Below, piece after piece: positions 41,193-51,597 of a stretch of 64,000 bases of DNA. Source of the DNA: Bradyrhizobium sp. AZCC 2176 (GTDB taxonomy: Bacteria; Pseudomonadota; Alphaproteobacteria; Rhizobiales; Xanthobacteraceae); assembly GCF_036924645.1 (NCBI RefSeq), contig NZ_JAZHRX010000001.1:3871501-3935500 (forward strand), in the 5' to 3' direction. Both the position numbers and the translations under genes were made by a program. Under the pieces are notes generated by a model. That model saw only the letters and a program-made list of their open reading frames with translations, was not told the origin of the DNA and did not search any database. Position 1 is the first letter of the stretch; each line of letters opens with the position of its first letter.

Positions 41193-41921
41193 TCAGGCGG
41201 TGTCACCACCTCCGAACGTGTTCGGCGTGGCGAGTTCGACGAGTTGCATGGTCGCCATGAAGTGCTTCGCGAGCGCTGCAACCGCCGCGTCGGCATCGCG
41301 CTTGAGCGTGGCGCGCACAATCGCTCCGTGTTCTGCCTCGACGTTGCGCGATTTTTCGTTGTTGCGCCGGATCGCGAGCCTTCGATAGCGCTCGCTCTGC
41401 TCGTGCAGCACATCGCGGAAGCCGAGCAGCCATTGCGAACCGCAGGCATTCACTAGCGTACGGTGGAAGACGCGGTGCCGCACCACCCATTCCTCATAGT
41501 GATGGGTCGGATCGTCGGGATAGGTGTGGGGAACGGCGCAGAGCGCGGCGAACGATTTTTCCACCGAGGCAAGCCATGCCGCGTCGCCGTGCTCGATCGA
41601 ACGCCGCAGCGCCAGACCTTCGATATCGACGCGGGTTTGCGTCACGTCGCGAAGATCGGCTGATGATACCGGGCTGACACGAAAGCCGCGCTGGTCGGAC
41701 GCCTGCACCAGCCCGTCGGCGACCAGCCGCGACAGCGCCTCGCGCACCGCGGCGAGGCTGACCGAAAACCGTTTTGCGAGGCCGGCGATATGCAGCTTCT
41801 GGCCCGGCAATAGCCGGGTCGAAAGAATATCCGCACGCAGCCGCTCCTGAACGGCGGACGTCAGGCTTCGAGGCCGTTCGTCGGCAAGGCTCTCACCAAA
41901 ACTCAACCCGATATTGCTCAT
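41193..41921 (-). CDS. GntR-family (FadR/FCD) transcriptional regulator
   Basis: The 242-residue protein has an N-terminal GntR HTH (VQERLRADILSTRLLPGQKL then LAKRFSVSLAAVREALSRLV). A C-terminal all-helical FCD domain holds candidate metal or ligand His residues (YEEWVVRHRVFHRTLVNACG and EHGAIVRATLKRD). It leads the ABC-deacetylase-FAH unit with a 53-bp gap, so it is probably the local, substrate-sensing repressor. A palindrome 36 bp upstream of its start is a candidate autoregulatory operator. Confidence 0.9.
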   Translation of the reverse strand: MSNIGLSFGESLADERPRSLTSAVQERLRADILSTRLLPGQKLHIAGLAKRFSVSLAAVREALSRLVADGLVQASDQRGFRVSPVSSADLRDVTQTRVDIEGLALRRSIEHGDAAWLASVEKSFAALCAVPHTYPDDPTHHYEEWVVRHRVFHRTLVNACGSQWLLGFRDVLHEQSERYRRLAIRRNNEKSRNVEAEHGAIVRATLKRDADAAVAALAKHFMATMQLVELATPNTFGGGDTA

Positions 41922-41956
41922 GGCGGCGGAGATTGGCGAGAGAGGGCGATGTCGTC

Positions 41957-41971
41957 AATCGAAAATCGATT
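41957..41971. promoter_or_regulatory. Inverted repeat upstream of the GntR gene
   Basis: AATCGA-AAA-TCGATT is a perfect 6-3-6 palindrome, 36 bp upstream of the GntR start codon and so in the expected operator position. Confidence 0.45.
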
Positions 41972-42112
41972 TTTCCTCTAACCTGCTGCCTTCGCTACGA
42001 TTTAAGGTGGAGCGGTTCACACGATAGCGGTCCCTTACATGCTTGGCGTCGCACGCCGCCAAAATCGTCGTGACAATCTGGCGGGAGCGACGTAAATAGA
42101 TCGCATGAATAG

Positions 42113-42124
42113 TTCGCATGCGAA
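42113..42124. promoter_or_regulatory. Perfect palindrome upstream of the MarR gene
   Basis: TTCGCATGCGAA is fully self-complementary and ends 19 bp before the MarR start. A partial copy, TCGCATGAA, lies just upstream. MarR proteins bind such palindromes, so autoregulation is likely. Confidence 0.55.
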
Positions 42125-42143
42125 ATAAAATGGCTTTGTCGAA

Positions 42144-42584
42144 ATGACTCCACGCCGCGAGCACCGGCTTGTGTTCCTGCTCAACGTCGCGCAGCGCCGG
42201 CTGCAGCGCTGGATGGCAGCGCGAACCCAGTACAGCGGGGTAACGGCAGCGCAGTCCGGACTGCTGTTCATCCTCGGGCAGCGCGACGGCGTGCTGATGG
42301 GCGAGGCGGGCGCGGCGCTCGATCTGAGGCCACCCGGTATCAGCGGACTCGTTGACCGGATGACGGCGGCGAACCTGATCAAGCGGCGGGCCGATCCGGA
42401 TGACGGGCGCGCGTGGCGGCTCTGGCTGACGCCGGCCGGGCGCGCGGCGATGGCGCAGTCGAAAGCTGGGCTCGCCGAGGTCAACGCGCGCCTCACGGAC
42501 GGATTTACCGACGCCGAGGTCGATGTCGTCGCGCGCTGGCTTACCAGCTTGCAAAGCAGATTTCCCAGAGGAGAAGATGAATGA
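42144..42584 (+). CDS. MarR-family transcriptional regulator
   Basis: The 146-residue protein has the MarR winged-helix core. Recognition-helix region AGAALDLRPPGISGLVDRMT is followed by the wing IKRRADPDDGRAWRLWLTPA. It overlaps the enoyl-CoA hydratase gene by 4 bp (ATGA) and has a perfect palindrome in its promoter. A ligand such as an aromatic acid or its CoA ester would be typical for a MarR gene paired with an acyl-CoA enzyme, but this is inferred. Confidence 0.9.
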   Translation: MTPRREHRLVFLLNVAQRRLQRWMAARTQYSGVTAAQSGLLFILGQRDGVLMGEAGAALDLRPPGISGLVDRMTAANLIKRRADPDDGRAWRLWLTPAGRAAMAQSKAGLAEVNARLTDGFTDAEVDVVARWLTSLQSRFPRGEDE

Positions 42585-43357
42585 CAGATCACATCAAGAT
42601 CGAGAAGAGCGACGGCATTTTGAGCCTGACGATGGCGCGACCTGACAAGAAGAACGCGCTGACCAACGCGATGTACGGCGCGCTGGCCGACGCCATGGAA
42701 GCAGCCGAAACCGACGTTTCTGTCCGCGTCCTGCTGATCAGGGGCGAGGGCGACATGTTCACCGCCGGCAACGACGTCGGCGAGTTCGCCATGATGGCGA
42801 CAGGCGCTTTTCAGGGCGAGCGGCATGTAGGCCGCTTCCTGCAGGCGCTCGCAAAATCGAGCCGTCCGCTGGTCGCCGCCGTCCAGGGACGCGCCGTCGG
42901 CATCGGCACCACGATGCTGCTGCATTGCGATCTGGTCGTGCTGGCCGAGAATGCGCTGCTGTCGACGCCGTTCGTCAATCTCGCATTGGTCCCGGAAGCG
43001 TCGTCCAGCCTGCTGATGCCGCTCCGCATCGGCTATGCGCGCGCCTATGAGATGTTCGCGCTCGGCGAAGCGGTGGATGCCAAGTCCGCGTTCACCTGGG
43101 GGCTCGCCAACCGGGTGGTGCCGCTCGATAAGCTCGATACGGAAGCGAGGGGGCTTGCATCACGGCTGGCGAAACAACCGGCGGGAGCCGTCAGTGCGAC
43201 GAAGCGGCTGATGCGCAATCCGGAACTGCTCATGGCGCAGATCAATGCGGAAAGCGAACAGTTCGCGGCACGCCTGAAAACCGTGGAGGCGCGCGAGGCT
43301 TTCATGGCTTTCGCCGAACGCCGGCCACCGGACTTTTTGAAACTCGCCGCAAGCTGA
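42581..43357 (+). CDS. Enoyl-CoA hydratase/isomerase-family protein
   Basis: The 258-residue crotonase-fold protein has the oxyanion-hole segments GDMFTAGNDVGEFA and AVQGRAVGIGTTMLLHCDLV. At the catalytic positions it has TPFVNLALVPEASSSLLMPL, with a Glu in ALVPEAS corresponding to one of the two hydratase glutamates. The hydratase-only Glu in the preceding loop appears absent (GRAVGIG), so isomerase or hydrolase chemistry is possible. It is translationally coupled to the MarR regulator. Confidence 0.87.
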   Translation: MTDHIKIEKSDGILSLTMARPDKKNALTNAMYGALADAMEAAETDVSVRVLLIRGEGDMFTAGNDVGEFAMMATGAFQGERHVGRFLQALAKSSRPLVAAVQGRAVGIGTTMLLHCDLVVLAENALLSTPFVNLALVPEASSSLLMPLRIGYARAYEMFALGEAVDAKSAFTWGLANRVVPLDKLDTEARGLASRLAKQPAGAVSATKRLMRNPELLMAQINAESEQFAARLKTVEAREAFMAFAERRPPDFLKLAAS

Positions 43358-43563
43358 CCGGAGGAATTTCCGCAGGCGGCCGCTATTCGCAAACGTGCTC
43401 GGAGTGATGATGCGAAGGCGTCGTCATTCCGGGATGCGGCAGATTGCCCGACGATGTTGCTGCCTTCGCAATTGAAAGTCGTTTTTCCAGTACCTGCGAC
43501 CGGGAGGCAATTGACCGGCTGGGGCGGCCCCGCTACCTCTTTTGAGCGCGTACGGGGAAACAA

Positions 43564-45177
43564 ATGAAAAACAATAATGATGCGTCCGAATTCGACTACG
43601 TCATCGTCGGCGCCGGCTCTGCCGGGTGCGTGCTCGCCAATCGCCTGAGCGCCGACGGCAAGCATTCCGTGTTGCTCCTGGAGGCCGGGCCGAAGGATAC
43701 CAATCTCTGGATCCATGTGCCACTCGGCTATGGAAAACTGTTCAAGGAAAAATCCGTCAACTGGATGTACCAGACCGAGCCGGAGCCGGGCCTGAATGGC
43801 CGTCAGGTATTCCAGCCGCGCGGCAAGGTGCTCGGCGGCTCCAGTTCGATCAACGGCCTGCTCTATGTGCGGGGCCAGCACGAGGATTACGATCGCTGGC
43901 GCCAGCGCGGCAATGCCGGCTGGGGCTATGACGACGTGCTGCCCTATTTCAAGAAGGCCGAGAACCAGCAGCGCGGTCCCGACAAATACCACGGCACGGA
44001 CGGGCCGTTGCCGGTATCTGACTGGCGTCACCACGATCCGCTATCGGAGGCCTTCGTCGTCGCCGCCGCCGAGTCCGGCATTCCGACCAATCCCGATTTC
44101 AACGGCGCGACCCAGGAAGGCGCCGGATTTTTCCAGACCACGACAAGACGCGGTCGCCGCGCCAGCACGGCGTTTTCGTATCTGCGCCCGGCGAAGAGCC
44201 GCAGCAATTTGCACATCGAAACGTCTGCGCTGGCGCAGCGCATCCTGTTCGAAGGCCGCCGCGCCAAGGCGGTCGAATACAAGCAGGAAGGCCGCCTGCG
44301 AACCGCGCGAGCGCGCAAGGAAATCCTGGTTTCCAGCGGCGCGTATAACTCGCCGCAATTGCTGCAGCTCTCGGGCGTGGGACCGGCGGATCTATTGAAG
44401 CAGCACGGGATCGAGATCGTGCTCGATGCGCCGGGCGTCGGCAATGATCTGCAGGATCACATGCAGGTCCGCCTGATCACGCGCTGCGCGCAGAAAGTCA
44501 CGCTGAACGATGTCGTCAATCATCCGATACGCAAGATGATGGCGGGCCTTCAATACGCCGCCTTGCGCAAGGGACCGCTGACGATCGCCGCAGGCACCTC
44601 GGGCGCATTCTTCAAGACCAGCCCGCGGCTGGCCTCGCCCGATATTCAGATTCATTTCCTGCCGTTCTCGACCGACAAGATGGGCGAGAAGCTTCACGCG
44701 CTTTCCGCGTTTACCGCGTCGGTCTGCCAGCTGCGCCCCGAAAGCCGCGGCTCGCTGCGCATCAGGAGCGCCGATCCCTCTGTGCCGCCGGAAATCCGCA
44801 TCAACTATCTCGCGACCGAAACCGATCGCCGCGCCTTCATCGATGGCATCCGCATGCTGCGCCGGATTCTCGCAGCACCCGCGCTGAAGGCCTATGCGGT
44901 CGCAGAAGTCGATCCCGGTCCGAAAGTGCAGAGCGACGACGAATTGCTGGAGTTCTGCCGCCGCACCGGCAGCACGGTCTATCACCCGACCTCGACCTGT
45001 CGCATGGGGAGTGATGCGCTCGCTGTCGTCGACCAGCGGTTACGCGTCCGCGGCATCGAAGGCCTGCGCGTGGTCGATGCGTCCATCATGCCGGACCTGA
45101 TGTCCGGCAATACCAACGCGCCGACCATCATGATCGCGGAGAAGGCATCCGACATGATTCTGGAAGACGCGCGGTAG
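43564..45177 (+). CDS. GMC-family FAD-dependent oxidoreductase (alcohol/choline dehydrogenase-like)
   Basis: The 537-residue flavoprotein has the N-terminal ADP-binding motif [17 protein letters not shown]. The GMC signature [19 protein letters not shown] follows, then a second FAD contact [20 protein letters not shown]. The active-site His lies in [12 protein letters not shown] and the terminal Asn region in [18 protein letters not shown]. Such enzymes oxidise primary alcohols. No BetA context (betaine aldehyde dehydrogenase, BetI) is adjacent, so the choline-dehydrogenase name is not supported. The 206-bp region upstream shows nothing clear. Confidence 0.9.
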   Translation: MKNNNDASEFDYVIVGAGSAGCVLANRLSADGKHSVLLLEAGPKDTNLWIHVPLGYGKLFKEKSVNWMYQTEPEPGLNGRQVFQPRGKVLGGSSSINGLLYVRGQHEDYDRWRQRGNAGWGYDDVLPYFKKAENQQRGPDKYHGTDGPLPVSDWRHHDPLSEAFVVAAAESGIPTNPDFNGATQEGAGFFQTTTRRGRRASTAFSYLRPAKSRSNLHIETSALAQRILFEGRRAKAVEYKQEGRLRTARARKEILVSSGAYNSPQLLQLSGVGPADLLKQHGIEIVLDAPGVGNDLQDHMQVRLITRCAQKVTLNDVVNHPIRKMMAGLQYAALRKGPLTIAAGTSGAFFKTSPRLASPDIQIHFLPFSTDKMGEKLHALSAFTASVCQLRPESRGSLRIRSADPSVPPEIRINYLATETDRRAFIDGIRMLRRILAAPALKAYAVAEVDPGPKVQSDDELLEFCRRTGSTVYHPTSTCRMGSDALAVVDQRLRVRGIEGLRVVDASIMPDLMSGNTNAPTIMIAEKASDMILEDAR

Positions 45178-45205
45178 CGAGTGACGGGCTACAAGGGCTA
45201 CGAAG

Positions 45206-46252
45206 CTAGCCCTTATACGCCCGCACCCGCTTCAGCATCCGTTCGACATGGGCGATCGGCGTTTCCGGCTGGATGCCGTGGCCGAGGTTGAAGATCAGCC
45301 GCCCTTGCGCATAGTTCGCCAGCACGTCGTCGACGGCGCGGTCGAGTGCGGCGCCACCCGCGATCAGCGCCAGCGGGTCGAGGTTACCCTGCACCGCGAC
45401 GCGGCTTTGCACACGCTCGCGGATCAATGACGGCTCGGCCGCCCAGTCGATGCTGACGGCATCGACATTTGTCGCTTCCACATAGGCCGGCAGCAGTGCG
45501 GCCGCGCCGCGCGGAAAGCCGATGATCTTCGCGTCAGGCGCTTTCGCGCGCACGCCGGCGACGATGCGTTTCGCAGGCTCGATCGACCAGCGCTCGAATT
45601 CGCGTGGCGGCAGCACGCCGGCCCAGGTATCGAAGATCTGCAATGCGTCCGCGCCGGCCTTGAGCTGGCCGAGCAAATACTGGATCGAGTTCTCCACCAG
45701 CACGTCGATGATTTCAGCGAACGCCTCGGGATGTCGATAGGCCATCATTCGCGCCGGCGCCTGGTCCGGCGTGCCTTGTCCCGCAACCATGTAGGTCGCG
45801 ACCGTCCACGGCGCGCCGCAGAATCCGATCAACGCGATATCGGGAGCAAGCTCGCGGCGCACGCGGCGCAGCGCTTCATAAACCGGCTCAAGCTTGCCGA
45901 AATCGGCCGCGCGCGAGAGGCTCGACACTTGCTCCGGCGTGTCCAGCGGATCGAGCCGTGGGCCTTCACCGGCCTCGAAGTGCACGGAGCGGCCGAGCGC
46001 ATAGGGGATGACGAGAATGTCGGAAAAGATGATCGCGGCGTCGAAGTTGAAACGGCGGATCGGCTGCAGCGTCACCTCGGCGGCATATTCCGGCGTGAAG
46101 CAGAGGTCGAGAAAGCTCCCGGCCTTGGCACGCAGCTCGCGATATTCCGGGAGATAGCGGCCGGCCTGGCGCATCATCCACGCCGGCGGCACCGTCTGCC
46201 TGCGGCCGGACAGCACTTCGATAAAAGGTTTCACGGCGGATTTCTGGGACAA
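45206..46252 (-). CDS. hemE: Uroporphyrinogen decarboxylase HemE
   Basis: HemE decarboxylates uroporphyrinogen III to coproporphyrinogen III. The N-terminal signature [20 protein letters not shown] is exact for the family, the catalytic Asp lies in [16 protein letters not shown], and the second signature is [21 protein letters not shown] 46252 (348 residues) resembles known N-termini; GTG 46234 is an alternative, and the frame extends upstream without similarity. Convergent to the GMC gene. It stands apart from other heme genes in this window. Confidence 0.95.
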   Translation of the reverse strand: MSQKSAVKPFIEVLSGRRQTVPPAWMMRQAGRYLPEYRELRAKAGSFLDLCFTPEYAAEVTLQPIRRFNFDAAIIFSDILVIPYALGRSVHFEAGEGPRLDPLDTPEQVSSLSRAADFGKLEPVYEALRRVRRELAPDIALIGFCGAPWTVATYMVAGQGTPDQAPARMMAYRHPEAFAEIIDVLVENSIQYLLGQLKAGADALQIFDTWAGVLPPREFERWSIEPAKRIVAGVRAKAPDAKIIGFPRGAAALLPAYVEATNVDAVSIDWAAEPSLIRERVQSRVAVQGNLDPLALIAGGAALDRAVDDVLANYAQGRLIFNLGHGIQPETPIAHVERMLKRVRAYKG

Positions 46253-46293
46253 TCGAAAGGTTCCTACGGGACGGCGGAGATTTGCGCCTCTGA

Positions 46294-46611
<318 letters not shown>

Positions 46612-46619
46612 CGCAAATC

Positions 46620-46835
46620 TCAGTAATGCGGCGGCGGCTCGTTCACCGGGCCCGGCGCGTTGCTTTCGGCTTCCTGAAGGCGCTCCTTTAGTTCAGCGAC
46701 CCGGCGCGTCAGCCTGTCGATCTCAACCCACTGCGCCGTGATCGTCTGGTTCAGCGTCTCGATGGTCACATCCTGATAGGTCAAGCGTATCTCCAGCGCC
46801 TCGACCCGTTCGCTCAGCGCGTTGACATCACTCAT
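46620..46835 (-). CDS. slyX: SlyX-family coiled-coil protein
   Basis: The 71-residue protein is a short coiled coil ([20 protein letters not shown] and [19 protein letters not shown]) with a Pro-rich C-terminal PPPHY tail, as in SlyX proteins. Function of the family is not established. ATG 46835 is preferred; ATG 46844 adds three residues. It overlaps the end of the trhO gene by 8 bp, so the two form one transcript. Confidence 0.83.
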   Translation of the reverse strand: MSDVNALSERVEALEIRLTYQDVTIETLNQTITAQWVEIDRLTRRVAELKERLQEAESNAPGPVNEPPPHY

Positions 46836-47580
46836 GGGAGCCATCGTTCATCTTATGCTCCCGCAGGCCATGGCCCAGCGCCACGCGTTCGTCGAATACG
46901 AAACACTCGCCGCGCCAGCGGCTTTCTTGTTCCGGCACGCCTTCCAGATAGCGGAGGATGCCGCCCTTGAGGTGGTAGACCTTGGTGAAGCCTTGCGCCA
47001 GCAGATAGGCGCTGGCCTTCTCGCACCGGATGCCGCCGGTGCAGAACATCGCGATCCGCTTGTGCCTGGCCGGGTCGAGTTGCTGCGTGGCGAATTCCTT
47101 GAACTGCCCAAAGCTCTTGAGGCCGGGATCGACCGCGCCCTCAAAGGTGCCCATCGCCACCTCGAAGGCGTTGCGGGTGTCGATGACAAGCGTGTCGGGC
47201 GCGGCGATCAGTTCGTTCCAGTCCGACGGCTCGACATAGGTGCCGACCTGTCGCGTCGGATCGACGGCTATATCTCCGAGCGTGACGATTTCCTTCTTCA
47301 GGCGGACCTTCAACCGCTGGAACGGCATCTCGGAAGCGCCTGAAAACTTGAGTTCGAGGTTATCGAGCCGGCCGCCGAAAAGGGCGCCATGCTGCAACTC
47401 GCGGACAAACGCGTCGATACCCTCGTCGCCGCCCGCAACCGTGCCGTTGATGCCCTCATGCGCCAGCAGCACGCTGCCCTTCAGACCGAAGCCTGCGGCA
47501 AGCGCGCGCAACGGCTCGCGCAGCTCCCGGAAGTCCGGCAGCGCGGCGAATTGGTAGAACGCGGCGACCTTGAGCGGCAT
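46828..47580 (-). CDS. trhO: tRNA uridine(34) hydroxylase TrhO (rhodanese-like, YceA)
   Basis: The 250-residue protein has an N-terminal ferredoxin-like domain ([20 protein letters not shown]) and a rhodanese domain with the active-site Cys in [20 protein letters not shown]. TrhO hydroxylates U34 of tRNAs on the way to 5-methoxyuridine derivatives. Length and motif spacing are typical. slyX follows with an 8-bp overlap. Confidence 0.92.
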   Translation of the reverse strand: MPLKVAAFYQFAALPDFRELREPLRALAAGFGLKGSVLLAHEGINGTVAGGDEGIDAFVRELQHGALFGGRLDNLELKFSGASEMPFQRLKVRLKKEIVTLGDIAVDPTRQVGTYVEPSDWNELIAAPDTLVIDTRNAFEVAMGTFEGAVDPGLKSFGQFKEFATQQLDPARHKRIAMFCTGGIRCEKASAYLLAQGFTKVYHLKGGILRYLEGVPEQESRWRGECFVFDERVALGHGLREHKMNDGSHE

Positions 47581-47785
47581 GGCGATCGTTTATCAGGCCG
47601 GCCGGGGAGGGGAAACCCCGCAAAGCCCTGCATATTCCGCGCATTGCCTCTGACGCCCGCTTGGCATGCCAGCCATTGCCTCGCCGGGGATGAATATGCC
47701 AAGAACCGTCTGTAAGCCCGCCCGATGCCCTCCCTGCGGGATGCCCAAGAAATATTGAAGAAACGCTGAAAAGAAAGCACTCGCG

Positions 47786-49372
47786 ATGAGGAATTTCCAT
47801 TTCGCCGGCCGCTCGACGGTCCATGCCCAGAACGCGATGGTGGCTACCTCGCATCCGGAGGCCGCGCTGACCGCGATTGACGTGATGCGGGCGGGCGGCA
47901 CGGCGGCGGACGCCGCAGTCGCGGCCTGCGCGCTGCTCGGCGTTATCGAGCCGCAATCGACCGGCATCGGCGGCGATTGCTTTGCGCTGATCCAGCCCAA
48001 AGGTGAAGGCAAGATCGTCGCCTATAACGGCTCCGGCCGCGCGCCGATGGCCGCCACGGCCGAATGGTACCTTGAGCGCAAGATCCATTCGGTGCCGCTG
48101 ACCTCGGCCCACGCGGTGAGCATTCCCGGCGCGATCGATGCGTGGGCCACGATCCTGCGCGACCACGGCAAGATGGGGCTCGACACCCTGCTGCAGCCCG
48201 CGATCAAAGCGGCCGAAGAAGGCTATGTCGTCGCTCCTCGCATCGCCTTCGACTGGAAGAACCAGTTCGAGAAGTTGAAGAACGGCACCAACACCGAGCG
48301 CTATCTGTTGCCGCACGGCAAGCCGGCGGTAGCCGGCGACGTGATCCACCAGCCGGAATTGGGCAAGACGCTACGCGCCATCGCCAAGCACGGCCGCGAC
48401 GCGTTCTATACGGGCGAGATCGCCGCCGACATGGTCGAAACCCTGCGCGGCATCGGCGGCCTGCACACGCTGGAAGACTTTGCCGCGCATTCGACCGAGA
48501 CGACGTCGCCGATCGGCACGATGTACAAGGGCCACGATGTCTGGCAGTGCCCGCCGAACGGCCCTGGCATCACCATGCTGGTGATGCTGAACATCCTCTC
48601 CCGATTCGACTTGACGAAATTCCCCGCGCTCAGCATCGAGCGCTTCCATCTCGAGGCCGAAGCCGCCCGCATCGCCTACATGATGCGCGAGCAGTATATC
48701 GGCGATCCGCAGCAGGTACATGTCGACGTCGCCGGCATCCTCGCCAAGGAATTCGCCGAGGAGCACATCAAGAACATCAGGATGGACCGGCTGCTCGATT
48801 TGCCCAATGTGGCGCCGCCGATGAATCCGTCCACGGTCTACATCACCGTGGTCGACAAGGATCGCAACGTCTGCTCGTTCATCAATTCGATTGCGCATTC
48901 GTTCGGCTCGGCGATCGTGTCCAACAAGACCGGCATCCTGCTGCAGAATCGTGCCGGCGGCTTCCGGATCCAGCCCGGCCATCCCAACTGCATCGCGCCG
49001 GGCAAGCGGCCGCTGCACACCATCATTCCGTCACTCGCCACCAAAAACGGCCGCGCAGTGATGCCGTTCGGCGTCATGGGCGGCCAGTATCAGCCAGTGG
49101 GGCAGACCCGTGTGCTGACCAACATCCTCGACTACGGCTGCGACGTGCAGGAAGCCATCGATATGCCGCGCGGCCTGCATTACGAGGGCATCTATCAGCT
49201 CGAGGACAGCGTGCCGGCTGCCATCGTCGAGGGCCTGAAGAAGATCGGCCACAAGACTACCAGCGTGGTCGGTCCGCTCGGCGGCGGCCAGGCGATCTGG
49301 ATCGACTGGGACAAGGGCACGCTGACCGGCGGCTCCGATCCCCGCAAGGACGGTTGCGCGCTGGGGTACTGA
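47786..49372 (+). CDS. Gamma-glutamyltransferase-family Ntn hydrolase
   Basis: The 528-residue protein has the GGT fold (ATSHPEAALTAIDVMRAGGT, ALLGVIEPQSTGIGGDCFAL). The autocatalytic nucleophile is Thr350 in NPSTVYITVVDKDRN, and GVMGGQYQPVGQTRVLTNIL is the small-subunit signature. Processing at Thr350 would give a ~37 kDa and a ~19 kDa subunit. No signal peptide is visible, unlike exported GGT. The nucleophile context differs from the classical TTH and fits the acylase-like branch of alphaproteobacteria, so glutathione may not be the substrate. Stands alone before the FKBP gene. Confidence 0.87.
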   Translation: MRNFHFAGRSTVHAQNAMVATSHPEAALTAIDVMRAGGTAADAAVAACALLGVIEPQSTGIGGDCFALIQPKGEGKIVAYNGSGRAPMAATAEWYLERKIHSVPLTSAHAVSIPGAIDAWATILRDHGKMGLDTLLQPAIKAAEEGYVVAPRIAFDWKNQFEKLKNGTNTERYLLPHGKPAVAGDVIHQPELGKTLRAIAKHGRDAFYTGEIAADMVETLRGIGGLHTLEDFAAHSTETTSPIGTMYKGHDVWQCPPNGPGITMLVMLNILSRFDLTKFPALSIERFHLEAEAARIAYMMREQYIGDPQQVHVDVAGILAKEFAEEHIKNIRMDRLLDLPNVAPPMNPSTVYITVVDKDRNVCSFINSIAHSFGSAIVSNKTGILLQNRAGGFRIQPGHPNCIAPGKRPLHTIIPSLATKNGRAVMPFGVMGGQYQPVGQTRVLTNILDYGCDVQEAIDMPRGLHYEGIYQLEDSVPAAIVEGLKKIGHKTTSVVGPLGGGQAIWIDWDKGTLTGGSDPRKDGCALGY

Positions 49373-49412
49373 GCGTCTAGAAGCTCCGTCTCTCCAAGAA
49401 GAGGTTCAACAG

Positions 49413-49871
49413 ATGCGCTTCTCCCGACGCACGATCATCCGGACCGCATTCGCCGCCGTGGCGGCCGCGGTTGCCACGCCCGTTGCCATCAGGATGGCTT
49501 CGGCCCAGACCGCAGGAAAACCCATGACCACAGCTTCAGGCTTGCAGATCATCGACAGCAAGGTCGGCACCGGCGCCTCGCCGAAGCCCGGCCAGACTTG
49601 CGTCATGCATTATACCGGATGGCTCTACGAGAATGGCCAGAAGGGCAAGAAATTCGATTCCTCCGTGGACCGCAACGAGCCGTTTGAGTTTCCGATCGGC
49701 CAGCGCCGGGTGATCGCGGGCTGGGACGAGGGTGTTGGCTCCATGAAGGTCGGCGGCAAGCGCACGCTGATCATTCCGCCTGAACTCGGCTACGGCGCGC
49801 GCGGCGCCGGCGGCGTCATCCCGCCGAATGCGACGTTGATGTTCGACGTCGAATTGCTGGCGGTGAAGTGA
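49413..49871 (+). CDS. FKBP-type peptidyl-prolyl isomerase, exported
   Basis: The 152-residue protein has a twin-Arg signal (RFSRRTIIRTAFAAVAAAVA, cleaved near ASA) followed by one FKBP domain. Conserved pocket residues occur in VMHYTGWLYENGQKGKKFDS, RRVIAGWDEGVGSMKVGGKR and LIIPPELGYGARGAGGVIPP. It should assist proline isomerisation of periplasmic proteins. The next gene starts 26 bp downstream. Confidence 0.93.
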   Translation: MRFSRRTIIRTAFAAVAAAVATPVAIRMASAQTAGKPMTTASGLQIIDSKVGTGASPKPGQTCVMHYTGWLYENGQKGKKFDSSVDRNEPFEFPIGQRRVIAGWDEGVGSMKVGGKRTLIIPPELGYGARGAGGVIPPNATLMFDVELLAVK

Positions 49872-49897
49872 CCGCGCACTGACAGGGGGAGCGCATC

Positions 49898-50878
49898 GTG
49901 AAGGTCTCGATCCTCGACGATTATTTCGACACGCTGCGCACCCTTGATTGCTTTGGGAAACTGTCCGGGCATGACGTCACGATCTGGAACGATCATGTCC
50001 AGGACGTCGACGTGCTGGCCGAACGCCTGCAGGATGCCGAGGCGCTGGTCCTGATCCGCGAGCGCACGCAAATACGCTCGCCGCTGCTGGAGCGCCTGCC
50101 GACACTGAAGCTGATCAGCCAGCGCAGCGTCTATCCGCATATCGACATCGAAACATGCACCCGGCTCGGCATTGTCGTGTCATCCAGCCAGCATGCCGAT
50201 ACGCCGTCTTATGCGACCGCCGAATTCACCTGGGGCCTGATCCTGGCCGCGATGCGCGCCATCCCGCAGCAGATGGCAGCGCTGAAAGCCGGCAAATGGC
50301 AGATCGGCGTCGGCCGCACGCTCCGCGGCAAGACGCTCGGTATCTACGGTTATGGGCGGATCGGTGCCGTCGTCGCCGGCTACGGCAAGGCGTTCGGCAT
50401 GAACGTGCTGGTATGGGCGCGCGATCCGGCCATGGCGAAGGCCCGTGCCGACGGCTACGCGACCGCCGCCAGCAAGGCTGATTTCTTCGAACGATGCGAC
50501 GTGCTTTCGCTGCACATGCGCCTGGTCGACGCCACGCGCGGCATCGTCAAGGCGGAAGATCTCGCGCGCATGAAACCCTCCGCGCTCCTGGTCAACACCA
50601 GCCGCGCGCCGTTGATCGAGCCGAATGCGCTGGTCAATGCGCTGCGCGCCGGCAGGCCCGGCATGGCGGCAATCGATGTCTATGAAAGGGAACCGCTCCG
50701 CGACGTCAACGATCCCCTGCTGACCATGGACAACGTGGTCTGCACGCCGCACCTCGGCTACGTCTCGCGCGACGAATACGAAATCCAGTTCACGGATATT
50801 TTCGACCAGATCCTGGCCTATGCCGCGGGCGCGCCGACGAATGTCGTTAACACGGATGTGATGTCCAGACGGCGCTGA
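49898..50878 (+). CDS. D-isomer-specific 2-hydroxyacid dehydrogenase
   Basis: The 326-residue NAD-dependent enzyme has the Rossmann motif [16 protein letters not shown]. The catalytic Arg lies in [12 protein letters not shown], Glu in VYEREPLRD and His in [11 protein letters not shown]. It reduces or oxidises a 2-keto/2-hydroxy acid; the subgroup is close to phosphoglycerate-dehydrogenase-like enzymes of unknown substrate. GTG 49898 follows a GGGGGAG-type ribosome-binding site. Confidence 0.88.
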   Translation: MKVSILDDYFDTLRTLDCFGKLSGHDVTIWNDHVQDVDVLAERLQDAEALVLIRERTQIRSPLLERLPTLKLISQRSVYPHIDIETCTRLGIVVSSSQHADTPSYATAEFTWGLILAAMRAIPQQMAALKAGKWQIGVGRTLRGKTLGIYGYGRIGAVVAGYGKAFGMNVLVWARDPAMAKARADGYATAASKADFFERCDVLSLHMRLVDATRGIVKAEDLARMKPSALLVNTSRAPLIEPNALVNALRAGRPGMAAIDVYEREPLRDVNDPLLTMDNVVCTPHLGYVSRDEYEIQFTDIFDQILAYAAGAPTNVVNTDVMSRRR

Positions 50879-51032
50879 GGCTCGGCAGGCACCAGGGCGT
50901 GGATCGTCGAGCAACGAGCCCGGCCATGACGAAAACCGGGGCGCCCATGCGCCGCCGGCTCGCTTAATCTTCTGGTTTGCGGCCCTGATTTTCGATACCG
51001 TTCGGACGAACGATTTTCCGGGAAGGCGCACA

Positions 51033-51557
51033 ATGACCGGCACGCACGACCACACCCATTCCCACGATCACGATCATTCGCACGGCGATGCTGAGCGCTG
51101 GAAACATGACGGCGTCCGCGTCATTCCCGGCAATCAACTCGATCCCAACGTGCCGTCTACGGCGGGCATGGACCGCAAGGCTGCGATCAATTTCGCGCGC
51201 GTCGGCGCACAGAAATTATGGGCGGGCACCGTGACGATCCGGCCCGATGCCAAGACTGGCGCGCATCATCACGGCCATCTCGAAAGCATCATCTATGTGG
51301 TGAAGGGCAAGGCGCGGATGCGCTGGGGCGAGCATCTGCAGTTCACCGCGGAAGCCGGCCCCGGCGATTTCATCTTCGTGCCGCCCTACGTGCCGCATCA
51401 GGAGATCAACGCCAGCCGCGATGAGGTGCTGGAATGCGTACTGGTGCGGAGCGACGGCGAGGCGGTGGCGATCAACCTCGACATCGAGCCGGTGGAAAAG
51501 CCGGAAACCGTGCTGTGGGTCGATCCGGTGCACCGGGATCCCGCCGAGAAGAAGTAA
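51033..51557 (+). CDS. Cupin-domain protein with His-rich N-terminus
   Basis: The 174-residue protein starts with a His/Asp-rich tract (THDHTHSHDHDHSHGD) that could bind Ni, Zn or Cu. A cupin barrel follows, with motif 1 GAHHHGHLESIIYVVKGKAR and motif 2 PGDFIFVPPYVPHQE, which supply the usual His/Glu/His metal ligands. Such proteins are often dioxygenases, isomerases or metal-dependent binding proteins. The enoyl-CoA hydratase gene follows after 40 bp, so an operon is likely. Confidence 0.85.
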   Translation: MTGTHDHTHSHDHDHSHGDAERWKHDGVRVIPGNQLDPNVPSTAGMDRKAAINFARVGAQKLWAGTVTIRPDAKTGAHHHGHLESIIYVVKGKARMRWGEHLQFTAEAGPGDFIFVPPYVPHQEINASRDEVLECVLVRSDGEAVAINLDIEPVEKPETVLWVDPVHRDPAEKK

Positions 51558-51597
51558 TAACAAAGGCCGCCTTCGTGCGGATGTCGCGGGGAATACC

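Noticed and set aside
43564..45177. Calling the GMC enzyme choline dehydrogenase BetA
   Set aside because: No betaine pathway genes are adjacent and the sequence motifs are common to many GMC alcohol oxidoreductases.
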